Below are positions 31,047-43,148 of a stretch of DNA of 64,000 bases, piece by piece. The stretch comes from Selaginella moellendorffii (lineage: Eukaryota; Streptophyta; Lycopodiopsida; Selaginellales; Selaginellaceae). Every line of letters starts with the position of its first letter. The first letter of the stretch is position 1. The stretch spans positions 264,371-328,370 of the forward strand of contig NW_003314278.1 of assembly GCF_000143415.4 (NCBI RefSeq). Direction: 5' to 3'. The notes below the pieces were generated by a model. It was not told the DNA's origin. It ran no database searches and saw nothing but the letters and a program-made list of their open reading frames with translations. The translations under genes were made by a program, and so were the position numbers.

Positions 31047-34000
31047 ATGGGATCGCTGGAAGCAAGCATCGAATTGATCGGCGATCCCCAGGAGCCGATT
31101 CTCTACGTGAATGGGAAGCGCTACATTCTCCCCGATGGGTTAGCTCACACGACGCTGCTGGAGTATCTCCGAGGTGAGAATTTGTGAGAATTCGCACAGC
31201 ATCGGTGCTCTTGTTCGCGCGATAATTTCCAGGGCTTGGCTTGACTGGAACGAAATTGGGATGTGGAGAAGGAGGGTGTGGAGCGTGCACAGTGATGATT
31301 TCTTTCTTCGACAATGAAGAAGACAAAATCAAGTAAGCTTGTCCCTGTTGAGATGAGAGCAAAGAATTAAACTGCTGTTCTTCTTTTGTTCTTGCTTGTA
31401 GTCATCGAGCGATCAACGCTTGCTTGGCTCCGCTCTACTCAGTCGAAGGCATGCACGTCATGACCGTGGAAGGAATTGGAAGTCGGCGTAAAGGCCTTCA
31501 CAAAGTCCAGGTAGCGTTGATGCTAAAACTATACTCCATAACTTCTCTTCGCAAACTTTGTCACAGGAAGTCTTGGCTAACACACATGGCTCGCAATGCG
31601 GTTTTTGTACACCAGGCTTCGTCATGTCGATGTACGCACTGCTCAGGACTTGCAAGACGCCACCAACAGAAGAACAGATAGAAGAAAGCCTCGCGGGGAA
31701 TTTATGTCGATGCACGGGTTACCGGCCTATTCTAGAGGCATTCCGGACGTTCACCAAAGCAGATAGTTTCCTCTACTGGGATGATTCTGCCAAGGCAAGT
31801 GGAGTCGCTGTGAATCGGGCCTCTCAAGGTGGTAAGATCTGTCCTGGTACTGGAAGGCCTTGTGACTGTGGACCTGAAAAGAAAACCGGTTGCTGTAGCG
31901 TACAGGAAAAACCATCAGAGATCAAGGATCGGGGGGAGCTTATTTTTCCTCCCGAGCTAATGACCAGGAAGGTTCAGTCTTTGGTTCTGAAAGGTGCTGG
32001 GGATTTGCAGTGGTTCCGTCCGTTAAGCCTGCCTGACTTACTGGATTTGAAGAAACGGTATCCGGATGCTAAGTTGGTGGTCGGGAACAGTGAAGTTGGC
32101 ATAGAGACAAGGTTTAAGAACTTGAGGTACCCGGTACTGATTGCAGCTACTCACGTCGCAGAGCTCAACGCCATCAAAGTTCTCGACGATGGTCTTAATA
32201 TTGGTGCGTCCGTGACGCTGGAAAAACTCCGGGAAGTGATGCATGCTTGTGTGAAGGACAGGAAGGCTTACGAAGTATCTGGATGCGACGCATTCTTGGC
32301 ACAGTTGAAGTGGTTTGCAGGGGTTCAAATAAGAAATGTTTCCTCTATTGGAGGCAACATTTGTACTGCTAGTCCTATCTCGGATTTAAATCCTCTTTGG
32401 ATAGCAGCGGGGGCCGTTTTCACCTTAGTTGATGACAGTGGATTGCCGCGGTCAGTACAGGCAAGCGACTTTTTTATCGGGTATCGCAGGGTGGCATTGC
32501 GGAAAGGAGAGATTCTTGCCAGCGTTTTTCTTCCATGGACGAGGAAGAACGAATATATAAAGGAGTTTAAGCAGTCTCACCGCAGAGATGACGACATCGC
32601 TCTTGTCAACGCAGGGATGAGAGTTCATCTAAAAGAGGAGACGGGGAAATGGCTCGTATCGGGGATTTCATTGGTATATGGTGGAGTTGCCGCTGTTCCC
32701 GTTCGTGCGAGCAAAACCGAGACTTTTATGCAAGGAAAAGTTTGGGACAAATCGACCCTGGAAGGTGCTCTTTCGGAGCTTCAGAAGGACATCATCATTG
32801 CCGATAATGCTCCCGGAGGCATGGCCGAATTCAGGAGGTCTCTCATTTTGAGTTTTTTCTTCAAATATTTCTTGATGGTGGCGGACAAGCTTCAACAGGA
32901 TGAAAATGTCCAGCACGAGTTTTCCGAAAGGTTCATGTCAGCAGCTGATCCTTACAAGAGAGACATTTCTAGTGGGATGCAAAACTTCAAAACTATAGTG
33001 GATGGCTCAGCTGTCGGTCAGTCTATCGCTCATGTTTCAGCAGAGCTTCAGGTAACACCACAGTTTCTTTCGCACGAAAATTGAGCTGAAAATGCAACAG
33101 GTATCTGGTGAAGCACAATATCTTGATGACGAGCCTCTTCCACCCAATGGACTGCATGGTGCGTTGGTTTTGAGTACCAGACCGCATGCTCGTATCGTTT
33201 CTGTTAGCTACCGAGAGGCGGAGACTGTTCCTGGTTTCGCTGGTTATTTTTGCGCAAAAGACGTTCCTGGAGGAAATGATATTGGAGCTGTGGCGCATGA
33301 CGAAGAGTTATTTGCAACGAACGTTGTCACATGTGTTGGTCAGGTAGGAATATATATGTTTTTTAGTCATGGCTAATTGCTCTTCGCTGTGCCAGGTGAT
33401 TGGAGTTGTTGTTGCTGATACTCAGTATGCAGCAAGGGCCGCAGCACTAAAGGTCAAAGTGGTTTACGAAGACTTACCTGCGATTCTGAGCATTGAAGAC
33501 GCCATTGAGGCTGAGAGTTTTCTTCTGAAGGCGCCCCGAGTTCTTTCGAAGGGGAACGTACAAGAGTGTTTCGCCAGTGGGAAATGCGATCACATTGTCG
33601 AAGGCACTGTGCAAATGGGAGGACAGGAGCATTTTTACTTAGAACCGCATGGAACAACAGTATGGATTCAGGATGGTGGAAATGAGGTTATGATGCTATC
33701 ATCGACACAGGTAAGCTATTCTTGCGTTCAAAGGGCCAGAACTTACAAGGTTTCTGATGTCTACAGGCACCTCAGAAGCACCAGTATACTGTAGCGCACG
33801 TCTTGGGCATTCCAATGCATAGGGTGGTTTGTAAGACAAAACGAATTGGCGGTGGATTTGGAGGAAAGGAAACTCGTGGATTTGTCGAAGCAGCTGCAGC
33901 GGCCGTCCCTGCATATCTCTTAAGGAGGCCGGTGAAGCTAGTACTTGACAGAGAAGTGGACATGGCAATTACTGGTCAAAGGCATGCTTTCCTTGCGCGT

Positions 34001-35863
34001 TACAAGGTACCTTGTTATTTCTCCATGTGTGCGTTGCTTTGATTCATGGCTCTTCAATGTGAAGGTTGGTTTTACAAACGAGGGAAAAGTTATGGCATTG
34101 GACCTTCAGATATATAACAATGGTGGCAACTCATTGGATCTTTCGGACGCTGTTCTGGAGAGATCCATGTTCCATTCGGACAACGTTTATGTGATCCCGA
34201 ACGTGCATATATTTGGAAACGTATGCTTTACAAACATTCCCAGCAACACAGCGTTTCGCGGATTTGGCGGACCTCAAGGGATGCTTGTTACGGAGAATTG
34301 GATTGAACACATTGCAAAAACTCTGGGAGTACCCGCTTCAAAGATCAGGGTGTGTATCTCTAAAAAACGTTTTTTCTTTTGCTGCCAACGCTCAAAAACT
34401 TATGTTTTTACTGTTGACATTTTTAGGAAATTAATCTCCAAGGAGAAGGTTATGAGCTGCATTATAGCCAGGTTCTCGAGAACTGTCGTATAAAACAGGT
34501 TTGGTCAGAGTTGAAGTCTTCTTGTGAGCTTGCCTCACGCATGCATGAGATCGATTTATTTAACAAGAAAAATCGGTGGAAGAAAAGAGGAGTAGCGATG
34601 GTCCCTACAAAGTTTGGAATATCATTTACAACCAAGTTTATTAATCAGGTGAATGGTTTAATCAGGCAGCTTTTGATGGTGGAAATGACGGAATTTTCTC
34701 GTCCAGGCAGGTGCATTGGTCCAAGTTTATACAGACGGTACAGTTCTAGTGACACATGGTGGAGTTGAAATGGGACAAGGTTTACACACAAAAATCGCAC
34801 AGGTCGCTGCCACTGCTTTCGATATTCCCATAAGCTCAGTATTTATATCTGAAACAAGCACCGACAAGGTACGCTGCTTTTCACCTTTCAAGTTCTGCTC
34901 ACCACGTCTTGGAATGTAGGTACCAAATGCTTCGCCTACTGCGGCTTCTGCGAGCTCTGATATGTATGGTGCCGCTGTTATCGATGCATGCAACCAAATC
35001 AAAGAAAGGATGAGACCATTGATGTCTCAGTACGACTCGTTTGCGAAGGTACTAATCGTTGAAGTTACGTTTCTTTGGCTAATCTTTGTTGTTATATTGC
35101 AGCTGGTTATGGCGTGTTACTTACAGCGTATTGATCTCTCAGCACACGGGTTTTACATAACACCAGACATTGGTTTCGATTGGAAGACAGGGAAAGGATC
35201 ACCGTTCAGCTACTATACTTATGGAGCTGCTTGTGCCGAGGCAGAGATAGATTGTCTTACTGGTGATTCACACTTGAGACGTGTTGACATCGTCATGGAC
35301 TTGGGACATTCGCTGAATCCCGCTATTGATATTGGCCAGGTTCGAAGAGTAGAAAAGTTGCTACTTGCTAACAGTTTCTACGTACGTGTAGATTGAGGGT
35401 GCGTTTGTCCAAGGCCTCGGCTGGGTAGCACTAGAAGAACTTAAGTGGGGTGACAAAGCTCATCCTTGGATAAAGCCCGGATATCTTTTCACTCAAGGCC
35501 CCGGAACTTACAAACTGCCAACAGTAAACGATATTCCGATTGACTTCCGAGTCTCGCTCTTAAAGGTTTGGAATCTTTCCTTCGTAGGACTTTGGCTGAT
35601 GATATGGTGACTAAATCCAGGATGCTCCGAATCCAAGAGCCATCCACTCGTCGAAGGCAGTGGGGGAACCCCCGCTGTTCTTAGCTGCAGCGGCGCTTTT
35701 TGCAGTAAAAGAAGCTATCGCTTCTGCGAGAGCTGAAACGGGACTTCACGGGTGGTTTCTTTTGGACACCCCGGCCACTCCAGAAAGAATCAGGATGGCA
35801 TGCGTAGATGATATCACTGCTCGCTTCGCTTCGGCCGACTTCCGTCCAAAGTTAAGCGTTTGA
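31047..35863 (+). CDS. XDH1: Xanthine dehydrogenase, complete, 14 exons
   Basis: Molybdo-flavoenzyme oxidising hypoxanthine to xanthine and urate in purine breakdown; also a source of reactive oxygen in plant defence and senescence. Exons: 31047-31173, 31233-31332, 31402-31510, 31567-33051, 33101-33343, 33396-33710, 33767-34006, 34065-34349, 34427-34648, 34707-34868, 34920-35048, 35103-35339, 35392-35565 and 35621-35863; all phases agree (1356 residues; Arabidopsis XDH1 is about 1361). Two 2Fe-2S sites ([19 protein letters not shown] with CRCTGYRP), the FAD domain ([18 protein letters not shown]), then the Mo domain with [27 protein letters not shown] (substrate Arg), EMGQGLHTK and the catalytic Glu in [12 protein letters not shown] at 31047 matches plant starts. 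Apparently functional. Confidence 0.96.
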
Positions 35864-35988
35864 TTCTCCTGCTAACTTTCTGTACAGAAATTATACTAGA
35901 GATACCCCACATCTTTATCTACATATTTTCGTCTTTGGATCTCTTTCAAGACACTGTTCTTCTCTTCATCAGTTGCCTCATACTTGGA

Positions 35989-37439
35989 ATGGCTTCCAGC
36001 CGTGAGAGCGTTCCTCACGTCGTCGTAATTCCTCTTCCAACACAAGGTCATGTATCTCCACTCATGCATCTCTCCCAAGCTCTCGCCTCGAGAGGCTTCG
36101 TCATTACTTTTATCAACACAGAGGCCAATCAGGAGTGTATGAAGAACACCTTGGAGGACGGCCATGGCCTAGACATTCGTTTTGAGAGCGTTCCGGGCAT
36201 CCAAGGAACTGGTATTGACTTATCTCATGACGAAGGCCGGCTCATCTTTACTCAAGGCTTGATCAACATGGAAGGGCCAGTCGAGAAGCTGCTCAAGGAC
36301 AAGCTAGTCAGCGCAGATCCCCCAATATCGTGCTTGATCTCCGACATGCTCTTCAGGTGGCCGGAAGGTGTTGCCAGGAGAATTGGAGTTCCAAATTTTA
36401 TCTTCTGGTGCGCAAGTGCCTCTTGTATTCTGCTCGAGTGCTCCGTTCCTCAGATGTTCGAGAAGGGAGACATACCTGTCAGAGGTAAAGAACTTTCATC
36501 TTTTTTATGAGTTCTATCTGATTCTAACTTTGAGTTCCAGATCTCTCGATCGACAAGTCAATCACGTATGTCCGTGGCTTGTCTCCAGTGCCGCTATGGG
36601 GCCTTCCTTGTGAACTATCTTTCAGCGACGATCCTGGTTTTACTCGCAGGTACAACAGAATAAACCACGTCGCGACAGTGTCGGGGGTTTTGGTAAACTC
36701 TTTCGAGGAACTCGAGGGCAGTGGTGCATTCCAGGCGCTGAGAGAGATCAATCCAAACACGGTAGCAGTGGGACCAGTGTTTCTTTCTTCGCTAGCAGAC
36801 AACGCGAGCCTCTGGAAGGAAGACACAGAATGCCTGACATGGCTCAACGAGCAGAAGCCACAGTCGGTTCTCTACATATCCTTCGGCAGCCTCGGGACGC
36901 TCGACTTGGAACAGCTTAAAGAAATACTAGCAGGATTGGAGGAGCTCCAGAGGCCGTTTATATTAGCCATTCGTCCCAAGTCGGTCCCAGGCATGGAGCC
37001 CGAGTTCCTGAAGGCTTTCAAGGAGAGAGTGATCAGCTTTGGACTGGTTGTGAGCTGGGCTCCTCAGCTGAAAATCCTCCGGCATCCTTCCACAGGTGGA
37101 TACTTGAGTCACTGCGGCTGGAACTCTATTCTCGAGAGCGTATCTTCGGCGGTGCCAATCCTTTGCTGGCCGTGCGTTGCCGAGCAGAATCTCAACTGCA
37201 AGCTTATAGTGGAGGACTGGAAGATCGGTCTTAAGTTCTCGCGCGTGAGAGATCCTCGCAAGGTGGTGGCCAGGGACGAGTTTGTGGAGGTGGTGGAGCA
37301 ACTCATGGGAGCCGAGAGTGGCGATTCCTTTAGACGTAATGTGAAGGAGCTCAGCAAGGCGGCTCAGCGAGCAGCAGTGAAAGGAGGATCGTCATATGAA
37401 AGTTTGGACAAGTTCGTCAAAGCTGTGGAAGTTTTATAA
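35989..37439 (+). CDS. UDP-glycosyltransferase, two exons
   Basis: Exons 35989-36484 and 36541-37439 give 464 residues (MASSRESVPHVVVIPLPTQG start). Features: TQGHVSPLMHL, LISDMLFRW, and a full PSPG box from WAPQLKILRH through SHCGWNSILES to CVAEQ. Its 3' half (EQLKEILAGLEELQRP, VPGMEPEFLKAF) is the closest visible relative of the 3' half of the chimeric dead copies further right, and so marks the probable donor lineage. It starts 125 bp after the XDH stop. Confidence 0.92.
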
Positions 37440-37618
37440 GGTATGGTTTGGAAATTCTATATCCATTCGTGACATAAAGATGACATTTGACAGTGTATAG
37501 GTGGCGTAATGTTGAAGTAAGAGCTAATCCAGAAGAGGTAATGTGAGAAACGGCAGCATAGTCCCTTCCTTCCAGAGCACTCAAGAAGTAAGCTTGAATT
37601 TGCTTTTTTCTTCGTTCA

Positions 37619-39109
37619 ATGGGTTCTAGTGGTGGCGAGGGGCTCGCTCCTCACGCAGCGGTTCTTCCCATTCCAACCCAAGGCCACATCACTCCACTCC
37701 TCCATCTCTCCAGAGCGCTGGCGTCGCGAGGCTTCGTCATAACTTTTATCAACACGGAGGCCAACCACAGGGACTTGAAGGACGTCGTTTCGCAGGAGGA
37801 GAGCTTTGGCTATGGCGGCGGCATTCGTTTCGAGACGGTCCCCGGGATCCAAGCGAGCGAGGCCGACTTCACGGCCCCGGAGACGCGGCAAATCTTCTTC
37901 GAGGCGGTGATGGCGATGCAGGGTCCAGTGGAGAGCTTGCTCATCAGGAGCATGGCCAGAGACGATGATCTCGTTCCTCCGGTCTCGTGCTTCATCTCGG
38001 ATATGTTGCTCCCGTGGTCCGCGGAAGTAGCAAGAAGGACCGGAATCCCAGAGGTCAAGTTCTGGACCGCCAGTGCCTCTTGCGTTTTGCTCGATTGCTC
38101 GTTTCCGCGAATGCTGGAGAAGGGAGACGTTCCAGTCCAAGGTAAGGCTTCTTTCTTCTTTTTTATTTTTCCTTCTTTCGAGAAGCACTAACGTGTTCCG
38201 CCAGATCGTTCCATTGAAAAGTACATCACTTACGTAGACGGCTTGTCACCACTGCCAATCTGGGGCCTCCCGCGCGACCTTTCTGCCATTGACGAATCAG
38301 GATTCGCTCGCAGATACGCTAGAGCCAAGAGCTACGCCACAACGTCGTGGGTTTTGATCAACTCGTTCGAAGAACTCGAGGGCAGTGCCACCTTCCAAGC
38401 CCTCCGAGACATCTCTCCCAAAGCAATCGCAGTGGGTCCTCTTTTCACCATGGCCCCCGGCTGCAACAAGGCAAGCTTGTGGAAGGAAGACACCGAGAGT
38501 TTATCCTGGCTCGGCAAGCAAAGTCCCGGCTCGGTTCTCTACATTTCCTTGGGCAGCATCGCGACCCTCAGCTTCGATCAGTTCAAGGAGTTCTCCGAGG
38601 GACTGAGGCTTCTCCAGCGTCCGTTTATCTGGGCCATCCGACCCAAGTCGGTCGCCGGCATGGAGCCCGAGTTCCTGGAGCGTTTCAAGGAGGCCGTGAG
38701 GAGCTTTGGACTGGTTGTGAGCTGGGCTCCTCAGGTGGACATCCTCCGCCACCCTTCCACGGCTGGATTTCTCAGTCACTGCGGCTGGAACTCCATCCTC
38801 GAGAGCGTAGCATCCGCGGTGCCCATGCTTTGCTGGCCGTGCGTCGCGGAGCAGAATCTAAACTGCAAGTTGATAGTGGAGGACTGGAAGATCGGTCTCA
38901 AGTTCTCGTGCGTGACCATGCCGGATCCTCCCGAGGTGATGGCGAGGGACGAGTTTGTGGAGGTGGTGGAGCGATTCATGGGAACTGACAGTGAGCATTT
39001 GAGGATTAACGTGAAGAAGCTGAGCGAGGAGGCTCGTAGAGCAGTGTCTAGTGGTGGCTCCTCATATGAAAACCTGGAGAGATTTGCTCAAGCAGTGAAA
39101 ATTTCCTAA
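37619..39109 (+). CDS. Type-A UDP-glycosyltransferase, unit 1
   Basis: Exons 37619-38141 (523 nt) and 38205-39109 (905 nt), 475 residues. The N-terminus MGSSGGEGLAPHAAV leads into PTQGHITPLLHL with the expected catalytic His, then SCFISDMLLPW and a full PSPG box (WAPQVDILRH, SHCGWNSILES, CVAEQ). The intron (63 bp, phase 1 after VPVQ) sits where every UGT of this cluster has one. It is the only A gene here keeping both QGH and the longer DMLLPW segment, so may be nearest the ancestral form. Substrate unknown. Confidence 0.93.
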
Positions 39110-39217
39110 ACTTCAATCCAAAGCTAAGAGAAAACTTCAAAGCATCTACTCTATTCAAGAATATACTACAGTTCTTTCTCTCTCTCTCTGAAGATAAGCA
39201 CGCGCTTTGCGCGTATA

Positions 39218-40030
39218 ATGGGTTCCAAGGTCAATGTTGTCGCAATTCCTCTCCCAGCTCAAGGCCACATCTCTCCACTCTTGCATCTCTGCCAAGCTCT
39301 CACTTTCATCCTTTGGGGGATGCTATCTCCAAAACACGCAACCATGAGGGAATGTGCTGGACTTTGTTACGTGCAAAAACCCATGGCTAATGTGCTAATG
39401 TAGACTCTAAGGTGATGCTTTATATCAGAAACTGATGTGAGGAGAAGAAACTAAAGAAAAACAAAGAAAAAATAATAATAAGAAAGAGAGTGTAAAGTTC
39501 TGGAGTCAAAGGGGAACCACATGGGGAAACTTGATAAAAGAATTAAACACTAAAAAATGGAAAAACAAAAAGTGAAAAAAACTAAAGAGCAAAGAACAGC
39601 TTAAAGAAATACTAGCAAGATTGGAAGAGCTCTAGAGGCCAGTTAGAATGGCCATTTGTCTCAAGTTGGTCCCTGGCATAGAGCCCGAGTTCCTGGAGGC
39701 TTTCAAGGCTCTCCTTGCAAGTGATCAGCTTTGGACAGGTTGTGAGCTGGGCTCCTCAACTGGAAATCCTCCAGCATCCTTCCACAGGCTGCGAGAGTGT
39801 ATCTTCAGCGGTGCCAATCCTTTGCTGGCCATGAGTTGCCAAGCAGAATCTCAACTGCAAGCTTATAGTGGAAGACTGGAAGATCGATCTTAAGTTCCCG
39901 CCCATGAGAGATCCTCGCAAGGTTTAGATGTAATGTGAAGGAGCTCAGCGAGGCTGCTCAGGGAGCAACAGTGAAAGAAGGCAGGATCTTCATATGAAAG
40001 TTTGGACAAGTTTGTCAAGTTTCATAAGGT
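39218..40030 (+). pseudogene. Type-B chimeric UGT relic, copy 1
   Basis: Begins with a good UGT start (MGSKVNVVAIPLPAQGHISP) related to the type-C gene at 50370. It runs into unrelated sequence after about 30 codons, passes an A-rich stretch (39430-39600), then resumes with frameshifted 3' UGT sequence (AACAGCTTAAAGAAATACTA on) close to the gene at 35989. The middle third of the enzyme is missing and the PSPG region is deleted and out of frame. Confidence 0.85.
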
Positions 40031-40372
40031 AACTTATATCCAATGCCGCAGCTGGTGGCAGGAGGATCATCGGGCATGAGGGCGGGGCCAATGCACAGAC
40101 AGACCAACCACCAAGAGCACATAAAGATGATACTTGAAAGTGTATAGGTTGGTGGAAGTGTTATTTTCCTTCCCAAAGAAATAGATGGCGTAATCAAGAG
40201 GAGTAAAACATTCCTGAAGGAGAACACTAGATTAAAACATTTGCAAAACGCACTGATTCTTAAGCTCAGCCTTGGAGCGATTTGAAGCTTATCCAGAAAA
40301 GGTATTGTGAGAAACGGCAGCACCTTCCAGAGCACTCACGAAGTAAGCTTGAATTTTCTTTGTTCTTCGTCA

Positions 40373-41852
40373 ATGGGTTCTTCTACTGGTGCCGAGGGGC
40401 TCGCTCCTCATGCAGCGGTTCTTCCCGTTCCAACCCAAGGCCACATCACTCCATTCCTCCATCTCTCCAGAGCGCTGGCGTCGCGAGGCTTCGTCATAAC
40501 TTTCATCAACACGGAGGCCAACCACAGGGACTTGAAGGACATCGTTTCGCAGGAGGAGAGCTTTGGCTATGGCGGCGGCATTCGCTTCGAGACGGTCCCG
40601 GGCATCCAAGCGAGCGACGTCGACTTCGCGGTCCCGGAGAAGCGGGGGATGTTGTCCGAGGCAGTGATGGAGATGCAAGCTCCAGTGGAAAGCTTGCTCA
40701 TCAGGAACATGGCCAGAGACGATGATCTCGTTCCTCCGGTCTCGTGCTTCATCTCGGATATGTTCCCGTGGTCCGCGGAAGTAGCAAGAAGGACTGGAAT
40801 CCCAGAGGTCAAGTTCTGGACCGCCAGTGCCTCTTGCGTTTTGCTCGATTGCTCGTTTCCGCGAATGCTGGAGAAGGGAGACGTTCCAGTCCAAGGTAAA
40901 GCTTCTTTCTTCTTTTTTATTTGTCCTTCACTAACGTGTTCCGCCAGATCGTTCCATTGAAAAGTACATCACTTACGTAGACGGCTTGTCACCACTGCCA
41001 ATCTGGGGCCTCCCGCGCGACCTTTCTGCCATTGACGAATCAAGATTCGCTCGCAGATACGCTAGAGCCAAGAGCTACGCCACAACGTCGTGGGTTTTGG
41101 TCAACTCGTTCGAAGAACTCGAGGGCAGTGCCACCTTCCAAGCCCTCCGAGACATCTCTCCCAAAGCAATCGCAGTGGGTCCTCTTTTCACCATGGTCCC
41201 CGGCTCCAACAAGGCAAGCTTGTGGAAGGAAGACACCGAGAGTTTATCCTGGCTCGGCAAGCAAAGTCCCGGCTCGGTTCTCTACATTTCCTTGGGCAGC
41301 ATGGCGACTCTCAGCTTCGATCAGTTCAAGGAGTTCTCCGAGGGACTGACGCTTCTCCAGCGTCCGTTTATCTGGGCCATCCGACCCAAGTCGGTCGCCG
41401 GCATGGAGCCCGAGTTCCTGGAGCGTTTCAAGGAGGCCGTGAGGAGCTTTGGACTGGTTGTGAGCTGGGCTCCTCAGGTGGACATCCTCCGCCACCCTTC
41501 CACGGCTGGATTTCTCAGTCACTGCGGCTGGAACTCCATCCTCGAGAGCGTAGCATCCGCGGTGCCCATGCTTTGCTGGCCGTGCGTCGCGGAGCAGAAT
41601 CTAAACTGCAAGTTGATAGTGGAGGACTGGAAGATCGGTCTCAAGTTCTCGTGCGTGACCATGCTGGATCCTCCCGAGGTGATGGCGAGGGACGAGTTTG
41701 TGGAGGTGGTGGAGCGATTCATGGGAACTGACAGTGAGCATTTGAGGATTAACGTGAAGAAGCTGAGCGAGGAGGCTCGTAGAGCAGTGTCTAGTGGTGG
41801 CTCCTCGTATGAAAACCTGGAGAGATTTGCTCAAGCAGTGAAAATTTCCTAA
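40373..41852 (+). CDS. Type-A UDP-glycosyltransferase, unit 2
   Basis: Exons 40373-40895 and 40948-41852, 475 residues; starts MGSSTGAEGLAPHAAV with PTQGHITPFLHL intact and a complete PSPG box. The intron is slightly shorter (52 bp) because the TCTTTCGAGAAG word present in the other units is deleted. It differs from unit 1 mostly in the acceptor-binding half (VDFAVPEKRGMLSEAVMEMQ instead of ADFTAPETRQIFFEAVMAMQ), the half expected to set acceptor choice. Confidence 0.93.
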
Positions 41853-41957
41853 ACTTCAATCCACGGCTAAGAGAAAACTTCAAAGCATCTACTCTACTCA
41901 AGAATATACTACTCTTTCTCTCTCTCTCTGAAGATAAGCACGCGCTTTGCGCGTATA

Positions 41958-42800
41958 ATGGGTTCCAAGATCAATGTTGTGGCGATTCCTTTCCCCTCTC
42001 CACTCTTGCATCTCTGCCAAGCTCTCACTTTCATCCTTTGGGGGATGCTATCTCGAAAACACGCAACCACGAGGGAATGTGTTAGACTTTGTCATGTGCA
42101 AGAACCCATGGCTAATGTGTTAATGTAGACTCCAAGGTGATGCCTTATGTCAGAAACTGCTGCGAGGAAAAGAAACTAAAGAAAAACAAAGAAAAAATAA
42201 TAAGTGTAAAGTTCTGGAGTTAAAAAGGAATCACATGAGGAAACTTGATAAAAGAATTAAACACTAAAAAATGAAAAAACAAAGTGAAAAAAGCTGAAGA
42301 GTAAGGAACAGCTTATAGAAATACTAACAAGATTGGAAGAGCTCTAGAGGCCAGTTATAATGGCCATTTGTCTCAAGTTGGTCCCTGGCATAGAGCCCGA
42401 GTTCCTGGAGGCTTTCAAGGCTCTCCTTGAAAGTGATCAGCTTTGGATTGGTTGTGAGCTGGGCTCCTCAACTGGAAATCCTCCAGCATCTTTCCACAAG
42501 CTGCGAGAGTGTATCTTCAGCAGTGCCAATCCTTTGCTGGCCATGAGTTGCCAAGCAGAATCTCAACTGCAAGCTTATAGTGGAAGACTGGAAGATCGAT
42601 CTTAAGTTCTCGCCCATGAGATATCCTCGCAAGGTGGTGGCAGGGACGAGTTTGTGGAGGTGGTGGAGCAACTCATGGGAGCTGCGAGTGGCAATTCCTT
42701 TAGATGTAATGTGAAGGAGCTCAGCGAGGCTGCTCAGGGAGCAACAGTGAAAGAAGGCAGGATCTTCATATGAAAGTTTGGACAAGTTCGTCAAGTTTCA
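41958..42800 (+). pseudogene. Type-B chimeric UGT relic, copy 2
   Basis: Same organisation as copy 1, but the segment encoding the catalytic-His motif (AGCTCAAGGCCACATC) is deleted after codon 10 (ATTCCTTTCCCCTCTCCACTC), so this copy is further decayed. Confidence 0.85.
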
Positions 42801-43148
42801 TAAGGTAATTTATATCCAATGCCGCAGCTGGTGGCAGGACGATCATCGGGCATGAGGGCGGGGCCAATGCACAGACAGACCAACCACCAAGAGCACATAA
42901 AGATGATACTTGAAAGTGTATAGGTTGGTGGAAGTGTTATTTTCCTTCCCAAAGAAATAGATGGCGTAATCAAGAGGAGTAAAACATTCCTGAAGGAGAA
43001 CACTAGATTAAAACCTTTGCAAAACGCACTGATTCTTAAGCTCAGCCTTGGAGCGATTTCAAGCTTATCCAGAAAAGGTATTGTGAGAAACGGCAGCACC
43101 TTCCAGAGCACTCACGAAGTAAGCTTGAATTTTCTTTGTTCTTCGTCA

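Noticed and set aside
38347-38988. 213-codon frame repeated in each type-A unit (for example 38347-38988, 41090-41731, 43877-44518, 46678-47319, 58865-59506)
   Set aside because: It is the +1 frame of the conserved type-A exon 2; its persistence reflects recent duplication of the real gene, not coding.
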